From contig DAOSWM010000018.1 in the NCBI GenBank assembly GCA_035380045.1, positions 1 to 55,204 of the forward strand: a stretch of 55,204 bases of DNA, written 5' to 3'. Positions 42,929 through 51,236 of this stretch are shown here, one piece after another. A program made the position numbers and the translations under genes. How positions within the stretch are numbered: position 1 is the stretch's first letter; the number at the start of each line of letters is the position of its first letter. This DNA comes from DAOSWM01 sp035380045. Its GTDB lineage: Bacteria; Bacteroidota; Bacteroidia; Bacteroidales; Tenuifilaceae. The notes below the pieces were generated by a model. That model searched no databases, was not told the DNA's origin, and worked only from the letters and a program-made list of their open reading frames with translations.

Positions 42929-44026
42929 TTACACGTTGAAACGAATGTGCAAAATATCGCCATCATCAACAATGTAACCTTTCCCTTCAACACTCAACTT
43001 CCCTTTCTCCTTGCAGGCCTGCTCGGAGCCAAGCGAAACAAAATCGGTGTACTTCATCACCTCAGCCCGGATAAAACCACGCTCTAAATCGCTGTGAATT
43101 ACCCCAGCGGCCTGAGGGGCTGTCATGCCTTTTTTTATTGTCCAAGCTCTAATTTCCTTCGGGCCAACAGTAAAAAAAGTTTCTAGGTTTAGTAGTGAGT
43201 AAGCCGCTCTAATAAGTTTATTAACACCAGGTTCAGTTAAGCCAACTTCGTTCAAAAACTCCAGGCGATCCTCCTCGCTCTCCAGCTCAGAAATCTCTGC
43301 CTCAAGTTTCCCCGCAATTATCAATATTTCTGAATTACTTTCCTTGAGGTAGTGCTTAACGTTTTGAACATATTCATTACCCTCAATAGCAGAAGACTCA
43401 TCGACATTACAAACGTAAATAGTTGGTTTCGTTGAAAGCAGAAACAAATCATCGATATATTTCCTATCATCCTCAGCAACTGGAGCGGAACTGGCATTTT
43501 GAAACGACTCAAGGTGGTTCTTATAGACATGGAGCACCTCAATGCCATGCCTGGCATCCTTATCACCCGATTTGGCGACCTTTTCGAGCCGCTGAATCTT
43601 TTTCTCAACCGACTCTAAATCCTTCACCTGCAGCTCAAAGTTCACATTCTCAATATCTCGAACCGGATCCACGGATCCGTCAACGTGAGGAAGGTTCGGA
43701 TCGTCGAAACACCGAAGCACATGAATCAGGGCGTCACAGTTGCGAATATCGGCCAAAAACTTGTTCCCAACACCCTCTCCCTTGCTGGAACCCTTTGCCA
43801 AACCCGGAATATCAACAACTTCAACTGTTGTATGAACTATTCGATCTGTTGGTTGGAATTTTTCCAATTCGTAAAGGCGTGCATCGGGAACGTTAATAAT
43901 GCTAATATTTGATTTATTTGAGCTAAACGCAAAATTCCCGGTTTGCGCTTTGGTAGCCGACATGCAATTGAAAATTGTAGTTTTTCCTGTGTTGGTAATC
44001 CCAACAATTCCACATTGTAATCCCAT
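42929..44026 (-). CDS. ychF: Redox-responsive ATPase YchF (Obg-like)
   Basis: A 365-residue P-loop protein. The G1 motif is GIVGITNTGKTTIFN (usually GLPNVGKST), G3 is VVDIPGLAKGSSKGEGVGN, and the G4 position reads YVCNVDESS instead of NKxD, as expected for this ATP-preferring family. A helical coiled-coil insert (about 135-185) and a C-terminal TGS domain (about 280-365, IRAWTIKKGMTAPQAAGVIH to DGDILHIRFNV) complete it. YchF binds ribosomes and responds to oxidative stress. It has its own -7 element. Confidence 0.95.
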   Translation of the reverse strand: MGLQCGIVGITNTGKTTIFNCMSATKAQTGNFAFSSNKSNISIINVPDARLYELEKFQPTDRIVHTTVEVVDIPGLAKGSSKGEGVGNKFLADIRNCDALIHVLRCFDDPNLPHVDGSVDPVRDIENVNFELQVKDLESVEKKIQRLEKVAKSGDKDARHGIEVLHVYKNHLESFQNASSAPVAEDDRKYIDDLFLLSTKPTIYVCNVDESSAIEGNEYVQNVKHYLKESNSEILIIAGKLEAEISELESEEDRLEFLNEVGLTEPGVNKLIRAAYSLLNLETFFTVGPKEIRAWTIKKGMTAPQAAGVIHSDLERGFIRAEVMKYTDFVSLGSEQACKEKGKLSVEGKGYIVDDGDILHIRFNV

Positions 44027-44045
44027 AATTTTTTATTTTGGAATG

Positions 44046-44053
44046 CAAATTTA
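44046..44053 (-). promoter_or_regulatory. -7 element for ychF
   Basis: TAAATTTG on the minus strand, 19 bases before the ychF ATG. No -33 TTG at the expected place. Confidence 0.35.
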
Positions 44054-44163
44054 ACTGTATATGTTGAATTATTGTATATTTATTTCGAAAAGGTTACTTT
44101 ATTAATTCGCATAATTTTTTGTGGTACATGGTTTGCTTTCCAATATATAAACACTCCAAAATA

Positions 44164-44835
44164 ATGATACAAAGATTTAGTTTTTTTATCATACTTTTTT
44201 GTAACCAACTTATTTGTTCAGGACAAAGTCTCCCGGCTGAGATTATTACAAAAATAAACTGCAGACTTAACGAAGGTATTTATCTGGAATACAGTCAGTT
44301 TAAAAGCAACACCCCCCTCCCTTTTACGAGTATAGCCACTGAAGGCAACCCAGAGAACCACAATACAATAATTTCATACTTATCGCATAGAAATGTGTAC
44401 TCAATCGATTCGATAGCCAACTACAAAAAAATTAAAACCTCAACCATTTGGGGTTACTGCTATCATTGTTCTGTTTACATAAATGTTGGAAATAAATTTT
44501 ACTTGTTACCAGCAATCAACACACTTTCACTAATCCCAGAGAAGGTTCCTGAAGCTCGGTACCGCAGCATGGTTGAATCCATTGATGAAACGAAAAATAA
44601 TGAAGACAACTACTTCCAAACCTATGAAAACATTGAAGTAATTATTGACATGAGAACTGGTAAGCTGCACCGATTTGACCCCATTGAACTCGAAAAACTT
44701 TTCGATACCGACACTGAGTTAACCAACAAATACTCCTCACTATCAAGACGTAAACAAAAAAGAAGAAAAATTGAGTACTTAAATCTGTTCAATCAACGAA
44801 ATCCCTTAAATTTGCATAAGGAAAACACAAACTAA
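44164..44835 (+). CDS. Exported protein of unknown function
   Basis: A 223-residue protein. The start at 44164 gives a signal peptide (MIQRFSFFIILFC to CSGQ). The mature part contains IITKINCRLNEGIYLEYSQF, a KTSTIWGYCYHCSVYINVG segment with two nearby Cys, and a Tyr/Asn-rich strand region. It ends with a basic helix. The 'NEGIYLEYSQFKSN' segment is reminiscent of a family of small Bacteroidota exported proteins, but I do not recognise a domain. It lies 12 bases before the next exported unknown gene, so the pair is probably co-transcribed. Confidence 0.7.
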   Translation: MIQRFSFFIILFCNQLICSGQSLPAEIITKINCRLNEGIYLEYSQFKSNTPLPFTSIATEGNPENHNTIISYLSHRNVYSIDSIANYKKIKTSTIWGYCYHCSVYINVGNKFYLLPAINTLSLIPEKVPEARYRSMVESIDETKNNEDNYFQTYENIEVIIDMRTGKLHRFDPIELEKLFDTDTELTNKYSSLSRRKQKRRKIEYLNLFNQRNPLNLHKENTN

Positions 44836-44847
44836 AAAAACTATATC

Positions 44848-45696
44848 ATGAGGAAACTAGCTCTATTTTTTTGCATAATGGGAATTAGCATTGCTTCATT
44901 TGCCGACAGGTATGTTGCACGCCACGAGGACATTAAAACATTCCTTGAAACCACAACCTACATTGTGCTAGAAGACAACCCCATGTCGGAGTACAACTTT
45001 AAAATTAAAAAGGCTGTGGAAGGTTCATGGACAATTACTCCCTACGAGTTTATTACTGCTACACAGTTTGAGGAAATGAGAACCGATATTTCGAAATCAT
45101 TCCTGGTAAAACTACAGGTAAAATTTAGTAAGGATAAACTCGAAGCAACCTATAATTTTCTAAGCGTTGTGCTGGGTGCTGCAGTAAAACGGCACACCGA
45201 TTTGCCCGATATATGTTCTATTCCCCTAAGCTACTCTAGCGTTCCAGAGGACAGCTACGCCTACAAACTCGAAAGTTTGATTCGATTCGCTCAGAATCAC
45301 ATCAAAATGCTAGACCAAAACCCAGAACTTATAAAAAAGGGTAACCTTTTCGACTACTACAACAAGAATACGAAGGATGCCAAAACCAAGGAGCTATGGT
45401 TGCTTGAAAATGATATTGACAAGGGAACCCGCAGCATGAGCGACTTACGCAAAAACTACAAGCACCCTGTAAAGATTGTTACAAAGGAGGATATTGAGAA
45501 AGCAATTGCAGAGAAAAATGATAAAATATTATTCCTACACAAGGTTGGACCAGAAGGAACCCGTCTGCAAGCTCGTTGCTATAAAGTGATAATAGGAGCT
45601 GGCGATGATCAGTTCTATTATTTTGACTACCATATGATTACAGAAAAAAACGGGGACGGCATACTAGCAAAAGACCTAAAAAAACTTAGCAAATAG
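44848..45696 (+). CDS. Exported protein of unknown function
   Basis: A 282-residue protein with a signal peptide (MRKLALFFCIMGISIA to SFAD). It shows a beta-rich N-terminal part (YIVLEDNPMSEYNFKIKKAV), a helical middle with a KYKHPVKIVTKEDIEKAI-like stretch, and a beta-rich C-terminus (FYYFDYHMITEKNGDGIL). No known motif is recognised. It is downstream of another exported unknown on the same strand, and a terminator separates it from ettA. Confidence 0.7.
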   Translation: MRKLALFFCIMGISIASFADRYVARHEDIKTFLETTTYIVLEDNPMSEYNFKIKKAVEGSWTITPYEFITATQFEEMRTDISKSFLVKLQVKFSKDKLEATYNFLSVVLGAAVKRHTDLPDICSIPLSYSSVPEDSYAYKLESLIRFAQNHIKMLDQNPELIKKGNLFDYYNKNTKDAKTKELWLLENDIDKGTRSMSDLRKNYKHPVKIVTKEDIEKAIAEKNDKILFLHKVGPEGTRLQARCYKVIIGAGDDQFYYFDYHMITEKNGDGILAKDLKKLSK

Positions 45697-45716
45697 TATT
45701 ACAGTTAATTAACTTC

Positions 45717-45762
45717 AACACCGTTGAATCCTTCACGAAAAGGTATCAGCGGTGTTTTTTAT
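45717..45762 (+). terminator. Rho-independent terminator before ettA
   Basis: Arms 45717-45727 and 45746-45756 pair over 11 positions (one G-U), with an inner CCTT/AAGG pairing, followed by a T-run. It ends the two-gene unknown operon. Confidence 0.7.
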
Positions 45763-45785
45763 AATCAAAAATCAGAAAAAAACAT

Positions 45786-47459
45786 ATGTCCGACGAAAAG
45801 ATAATTTTTTCAATGGTGGGTGTCAGCAAAACCTTTCCTCCCCACAAAAAAGTTCTGAACAATATTTACCTCTCCTTTTTCTACGGAGCAAAAATTGGAA
45901 TTATTGGCTTAAACGGTTCCGGAAAATCAACCCTGCTGAAAATAATTGCAGGAATCGATAAGGCCTTTCAAGGGGAAGTAGTTTTTTCGCCTGGTTACTC
46001 CGTTGGTTACCTTGAGCAAGACCCCTTGATTGACGAAACAAAAACCGTACGCGAAGTAGTTGAGGAAGGCGTTCATGAAGTGGTTTCGTTACTGAAAGAG
46101 TACGAAGAGGTGAATGCAAAGTTTGCTGAGCCCATGAGCGATGATGAGATGAACAAACTCATTGAACGACAAGGAGAACTAACAGAAAAAATTGATCACC
46201 TCGATGGCTGGAACCTCGACTCCAAGCTGGAACGGGCTATGGACGCTCTTCGTTGCCCGGAACCCGATGCTAAGGTGAATGTTCTTTCCGGGGGAGAACG
46301 TAGAAGAGTTGCTCTTTGCAGGCTGCTTCTTCAGGAACCCGATGTGCTACTTCTCGACGAGCCAACAAACCATCTCGATGCCGAAAGCGTACAGTGGTTA
46401 GAAATACATCTTCAACAATACAAGGGAACGGTAATTGCCATTACTCACGATCGCTACTTCCTCGACAATGTTGCTGGCTGGATTCTTGAACTCGACCGTG
46501 GTGAAGGAATTCCTTGGAAAGGAAACTACTCATCGTGGCTAGAGCAGAAAACCAAACGTTTGGCCATGGAGGAAAAGCAGGAAAGCAAGCGCCGGAAAAC
46601 ACTGGAACGTGAGCTGGAGTGGGTTCGTATGTCACCAAAAGCCCGCCATGCAAAGGGAAAAGCTCGTCTCTCGGCATACGATAAGCTGCTAAACGAGGAT
46701 GTTAAGCAAAAAGAAGAACGGTTAGAACTTTTCATCCCCAACGGACCACGGCTTGGAGAAGTTGTAATTGAAGCTAACGGAGTTGCCAAAGCTTTCGGAG
46801 AGAAGCTTCTTTTCGAGGATCTGAACTTTAAGCTTCCACCCAACGGAATAGTTGGGGTTATTGGGCCAAACGGAGCCGGAAAAACTACGCTCTTCCGCTT
46901 AATTATGGGACTTGAAAATGCCGACAAAGGCGATTTTAAAGTTGGTGAAACGGTAAAGATTGCCTACGTTGACCAGCAGCACAAAGCCATTGAACCCGAG
47001 AAATCAGTGTTTGAGGTAATCTCAGCTGGGCTAGAACATATTCTAATAGGTGGCCGGCAGGTAAACTCTCGCGCCTACGTAGCCAAGTTTAACTTCAGCG
47101 GTGCCGATCAGGAGAAGATGTGCAACGTTCTTTCAGGCGGAGAACGCAACAGGTTACACCTAGCGCTCGCGCTAAAAGAGGAAGGTAACGTAATTCTGCT
47201 CGATGAGCCAACTAACGACATTGATGTTAACACTTTACGTGCTCTGGAAGAAGGGTTAGAAAACTTTGCAGGATGCGCCGTTGTTATTAGCCACGACCGC
47301 TGGTTTCTCGATAGAATTGCTACGCACATTCTTGCCTTTGAAGGAAACTCGCAGGTTTACTTCTTCGAAGGTTCATACTCTGAATACGAAGAGAACCGAA
47401 AGAAGCGTATTGGAGATGAAGAACCACATCGAATTAAGTACAGAAAATTGGTTGAGTAA
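45786..47459 (+). CDS. ettA: Energy-dependent translational throttle protein EttA (ABC-F)
   Basis: A 557-residue soluble ABC-F ATPase with two nucleotide-binding domains and no membrane part. The first has Walker A GLNGSGKSTLLK, signature LSGGERRRVALCRLL and Walker B LLLDEPTNHLD. The second has GPNGAGKTTLFR, LSGGERNRLHLAL and ILLDEPTNDID. The linker and arm region (about 95-140 and 240-310) matches EttA, which gates the first elongation step on the ribosome according to ATP/ADP. Length matches EttA closely. A (TTGA)6 repeat follows the stop codon. Confidence 0.95.
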   Translation: MSDEKIIFSMVGVSKTFPPHKKVLNNIYLSFFYGAKIGIIGLNGSGKSTLLKIIAGIDKAFQGEVVFSPGYSVGYLEQDPLIDETKTVREVVEEGVHEVVSLLKEYEEVNAKFAEPMSDDEMNKLIERQGELTEKIDHLDGWNLDSKLERAMDALRCPEPDAKVNVLSGGERRRVALCRLLLQEPDVLLLDEPTNHLDAESVQWLEIHLQQYKGTVIAITHDRYFLDNVAGWILELDRGEGIPWKGNYSSWLEQKTKRLAMEEKQESKRRKTLERELEWVRMSPKARHAKGKARLSAYDKLLNEDVKQKEERLELFIPNGPRLGEVVIEANGVAKAFGEKLLFEDLNFKLPPNGIVGVIGPNGAGKTTLFRLIMGLENADKGDFKVGETVKIAYVDQQHKAIEPEKSVFEVISAGLEHILIGGRQVNSRAYVAKFNFSGADQEKMCNVLSGGERNRLHLALALKEEGNVILLDEPTNDIDVNTLRALEEGLENFAGCAVVISHDRWFLDRIATHILAFEGNSQVYFFEGSYSEYEENRKKRIGDEEPHRIKYRKLVE

Positions 47460-47464
47460 CAATA

Positions 47465-47488
47465 TTGATTGATTGATTGATTGATTGA
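47465..47488 (+). repeat. Tetranucleotide repeat (TTGA)6
   Basis: Six exact tandem copies of TTGA between ettA and the DUF4870 gene, ending 22 bases before the ATG at 47511. Each unit contains a TTG, the -33 element sequence. It is a simple repeat liable to change length by slippage. Confidence 0.9.
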
Positions 47489-47510
47489 ATATAATTATAA
47501 TCTCTTTAAA

Positions 47511-47876
47511 ATGAATACTATGGAAACTATCAGCTACGTCAACAACGAGGAGCGCACCATGTCGATGCTGTGCCACCTTTCTGCTCTCGCAGGATTAATT
47601 ATCCCCTTTGGTTTTTTACTTGGGCCACTGATTGTTTGGCTTATTAAAAGGGAGCAGTACACAGAAGTTGACCGTCAGGGTAAGGATGCATTGAACTTTC
47701 AAATATCAATGTTCATCTATATGATTATCTCCGGCATACTTGTGCTTATTGTAGTAGGAATCATCCTCCTAGTAGTACTCGGCATTCTAAACCTTGTGGT
47801 AATAATAGTTGCCGCTGTCAAGTCAAACAATGGCGAACGTTTCCAATATCCGCTCTCGTTAAAAATTATTTCATAA
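47511..47876 (+). CDS. DUF4870 family membrane protein
   Basis: A 121-residue protein with three hydrophobic segments. The DUF4870 pattern is visible: NNEERTMSMLCHLSALAG, a GPLIVWLIKREQYTEVDRQGKDALNF-type loop (shown at about residues 40-65), a Val/Ile-rich helix, and a closing FQYPLSLKII. The function is unknown; the family is widespread in bacteria. The start is the ATG at 47511, with another at 47520. The TTGA repeat lies in its leader or promoter. Confidence 0.85.
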   Translation: MNTMETISYVNNEERTMSMLCHLSALAGLIIPFGFLLGPLIVWLIKREQYTEVDRQGKDALNFQISMFIYMIISGILVLIVVGIILLVVLGILNLVVIIVAAVKSNNGERFQYPLSLKIIS

Positions 47877-47970
47877 CGAGTTAGGCTTGATATAAATCAT
47901 CATTTTATTGTAGGTTTTCAAGTCAACACTTTTTAAAAAACACGTAAATTGTGTTGCGAAAAAAAATCTG

Positions 47971-49704
47971 TTGACTATGAAACTAAGCAATATCTCCGTA
48001 GGTAAAAAACTGTCGTACAGTTTTTTAATAATTATCGTGCTTTCAATTGCAATAATTGGGGCAACGTTGAACACATTTTTCTTTGGAATCCGTTTTGCAA
48101 GCGAAACTGCTATAAGCAGGAATGTTGACTCTAATAAGCATATTGCTCGTGTACACGAGAAAACATTTGCCCTAACATCCTCCGAATCGAGCAGGGAGGA
48201 AATGCATAAATTCCTCGACGAATCAGAAAAAAACCTTAAAACGGTGATGAACTCGGAGGAGGATTTTGCCCTTCTCCAGATGGATAAGTTAGAGCTATTG
48301 GAAAAGCACCTAACGAGTTACCGTTCGAAATTCAACGAGTTTGTTTCCCTCTAAAATGAAAAAAACGAAACCTACCTCACTATTGAAAACAGCAGAGAGC
48401 AGCTATCCATAGTTTGCAAACAGGATGCTGAGAGCAAAGACAGTATCGGCATTTTTATTAAGTTTTACAATCTTTTCACATCGGAAAGCAAGTCGATTCG
48501 TAATGCCGATAAACATATCGCTCAAAGTTGGAATCCACAAAATGAGAACGAAATCAAAGAGTACATTGATTTACACCACCCCGAACTAACACAAATATTT
48601 GAAAGCTACACTTCAAGCGTAAGAAAGTACATTGACATTAGCCAAAAGCAGGTTGAATTATCAGCAAAAATGGATGATTTGACGCAAAAAATATCCGAAG
48701 TTAACACCGATTTCCTTAATACTGGCGTTGACAACCTAAAGGAAACCATTTTCAGCACAATAACCGTAATACTTGGTTTTCTGCTTCTTACAATTGTAAT
48801 TGCCATAGTCCTGTCGGTAGTAATTACAAAGCAAATATCGGTTGGCGTTAAGGATGGCGTTGCCGTTGCTGAAAGTATTGCCAATGGGAACGTGAATGTA
48901 AAAATTAAGGAAGAGAATCTATCACGTAAAGATGAGATTGGATTACTTTGTAATTCCTTGCAGAGCATGGCCAATAATCTATCGGAAATTATTGAAGGAA
49001 TTACCGATGGCGCTGAAAAAATTAAGATTGCCGGAGAGGAACTTTCCGATGCAGCCCAAACCGTATCCGACGGAGCCAGCCACCAGGCTTCAACATCCGA
49101 AGAAATTGCATCATCGATGGATGAAATTGTAACCTCAATCGACAGGAATACTCAGGGCTCAAAGGAAACTGAAACCGCTATTGCTAAAGCCTTTGAGGGT
49201 GTAAAAAGCGGAAGCAGTGCTGCTGCTAAGGCAGCTGAGTACATGAACCACGTTATGGAGAAAATTAACGTGGTTACCGATATTGCATTCCAAACCAACA
49301 TTTTAGCACTTAACGCAGCGGTAGAAGCCGCCCGTGCCGGTGAGCATGGGAAAGGTTTTGCCGTTGTAGCCTCTGAGGTACGAAAGCTGGCGGAAAAGAG
49401 CCGGCAGGCTGCCGACGAAATCATTCACCTCTCGCGCGAAGGAAACGAAGTGGTTGAGATGGCCAACGAGAAGCTGGCTTCCGTTCTCCCCGATATTAAC
49501 AAAACGGTTAGTTTAATTCAGGAAATTGCCGCCGCCGGCAACGAGCAGTCCGGAGTTGCAACGCAGGTGAACAATGCCCTCCGCCAGCTAAACGATGTGG
49601 TGCAGGAGAATGCAGCAACCTCTGAAGCCATGGCATCAAACACCATTCAGCTCTCGGAACAGGTTGATAAAATGCACAAGCTGGTTTCGTTCTTTAAAAG
49701 CTAA
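47971..49704 (+). pseudogene. Methyl-accepting chemotaxis protein interrupted by one in-frame TAA
   Basis: A frame of 578 codons that would be a complete receptor except for TAA at 48352-48354 (codon 128). It has TM1 (about 11-35), a helical extracytoplasmic domain, TM2 (about 255-285, ILGFLLLTIVIAIVLSV), HAMP (about 285-340) and a signalling domain with DIAFQTNILALNAAVEAAR and AVVASEVRKLAEKS. After the stop the same frame stays open and reads sensibly for the remaining 450 codons. The stop reads CTC TAA AAT; one base change from CAA, GAA or AAA would give it. It may be a recent pseudogene, a base error, or readthrough. No che genes are nearby. Confidence 0.88.
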
Positions 49705-49743
49705 GGAACATATTTGTAATTAACTTCTTCCCTAAATAATTTC

Positions 49744-49777
49744 TATATTTGTAGCCAATTTAAATCTGGCTACAAAT
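49744..49777 (+). promoter_or_regulatory. hisS promoter with a perfect 11-base dyad reaching the start codon
   Basis: The -7 element TATATTTG (49744-49751) overlaps the left arm ATTTGTAGCCA (49747-49757). The right arm TGGCTACAAAT (49767-49777) ends in the first two bases of the hisS ATG. Loop 9 bases. Transcription starting about seven bases past the -7 would leave most of the left arm untranscribed, so it looks like a DNA operator. Confidence 0.6.
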
Positions 49778-51152
49778 GTCTTCATCAAAACCAAGCATAC
49801 CTAAAGGAACGCGCGATTTTTCGCCTATCGAAATGTCGCGCCGAAACTACATTTTCGATACCATAAAATCGGTTTTTAAAACCTACGGCTACCAACCCAT
49901 CGAAACGCCCGCCATGGAGAACCTTAGCACTTTGCTGGGAAAGTATGGTGAGGAAGGCGATAAGCTGCTATTCAAAATCCTCAACTCGGGCGATTTTTTG
50001 AAAGGAGTTAATCCTGATGATATTAACAGCGAAAATCTGAATCCGCTTTCGGTAAAAATCTGCGAAAAGGGACTGAAGTACGATTTAACCGTTCCGTTTG
50101 CACGCTACGTTGTTCAGTACCAAAACGATATTACTTTCCCATTTAAACGCTACCAGATTCAACCAGTTTGGCGTGCCGACAGGCCGCAGAAGGGTCGCTA
50201 CCGCGAATTTTACCAGTGCGATGTGGATGTAATCGGTTCGAATTCATTGCTAAACGAAGTTGAGCTGGTTCTCATCATCAACGAAGTTTTCAGCAAGCTG
50301 GGAGTTAGCACAACCATCAAACTCAATAACCGAAAAATTTTAAGCGGAATTGCCGAGGTTATTGGCGAGTTGGAGCGAATAGTTGATATTACGGTTGCCA
50401 TCGATAAGATTGATAAAATTGGGATTGAAGGTGTTAATCGCGAACTTGCAGATAAAGGCGTTTCTGCTGACGCAATTCAAATGCTGCAACCAATTATCAA
50501 CCTAAAGGGTGAAAACGCTGAAAAGTTGAACCAGCTGAAGGAGGTACTTTCAACCTCAGAGGTTGGATTAAAAGGAGTTGCTGAGATGGAGGAGATTTTT
50601 GAATATCTCAACAATGCAAAAAACATTACTTCAATCGTTGAGATTGACCTGTCGCTGGCACGTGGATTGAACTACTACACCGGAGCAATTTTCGAAGTGA
50701 AGGCCAACGATATGGAAATGGGAAGCATCTGCGGCGGTGGACGTTACGACGATTTAACTGGAATTTTTGGATTGAAAAACGTATCGGGTGTTGGGGTTTC
50801 GTTCGGAGCCGACCGAATTTACGATGTGATGCTTCACCTAAACCTTTTCCCCGAGAGTTTGCTCGCATCGAGCAGGGTGATGTTTGCAAATTTTGGTTCA
50901 AAAGAATCAGCTTTTTCTCTTCCAATTATTCAAGAATTGCGTGTTAATGGAATTTCAGCGGAACTTTACCCCGATTCTGCAAAAATGAAAAAACAGTTCG
51001 ACTACGCCAACAAGAAGAATATTGCGTATGTAGTTATTATCGGCGAATCGGAAATGCAAAGCGGGAATGTTTCGGTAAAAAATATGCATTCGGGAAATCA
51101 GGAAACGATTAATATTGAAAATCTTGTATCTTTTCTATCAAATTCACTTTAA
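49776..51152 (+). CDS. hisS: Histidyl-tRNA synthetase
   Basis: A 458-residue class II synthetase that charges tRNA-His. It begins with KGTRDFSPIEMSRRNYIF. It has motif 2 RPQKGRYREFYQCDVDVIG and QPVWRADRP, the His-A region ARGLNYYTGAIFEV, motif 3 GGGRYDDLTGIFG, and an anticodon-binding C-terminal domain. The length is normal. A dyad covers its promoter and start codon. The next gene is histidine ammonia-lyase, 84 bases on. Confidence 0.96.
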   Translation: MSSSKPSIPKGTRDFSPIEMSRRNYIFDTIKSVFKTYGYQPIETPAMENLSTLLGKYGEEGDKLLFKILNSGDFLKGVNPDDINSENLNPLSVKICEKGLKYDLTVPFARYVVQYQNDITFPFKRYQIQPVWRADRPQKGRYREFYQCDVDVIGSNSLLNEVELVLIINEVFSKLGVSTTIKLNNRKILSGIAEVIGELERIVDITVAIDKIDKIGIEGVNRELADKGVSADAIQMLQPIINLKGENAEKLNQLKEVLSTSEVGLKGVAEMEEIFEYLNNAKNITSIVEIDLSLARGLNYYTGAIFEVKANDMEMGSICGGGRYDDLTGIFGLKNVSGVGVSFGADRIYDVMLHLNLFPESLLASSRVMFANFGSKESAFSLPIIQELRVNGISAELYPDSAKMKKQFDYANKKNIAYVVIIGESEMQSGNVSVKNMHSGNQETINIENLVSFLSNSL

Positions 51153-51236
51153 GATTTTGATTTTTAAAAGATTTTCAAAACCTTATTTCAGTTGTAAACC
51201 TTAGTAAAATTAAACAATAATAAAACATAGTTAACA

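Noticed and set aside
47465..47488. A CRISPR or integration site at the TTGA repeat
   Set aside because: A four-base unit repeated six times without spacers is a simple sequence repeat.
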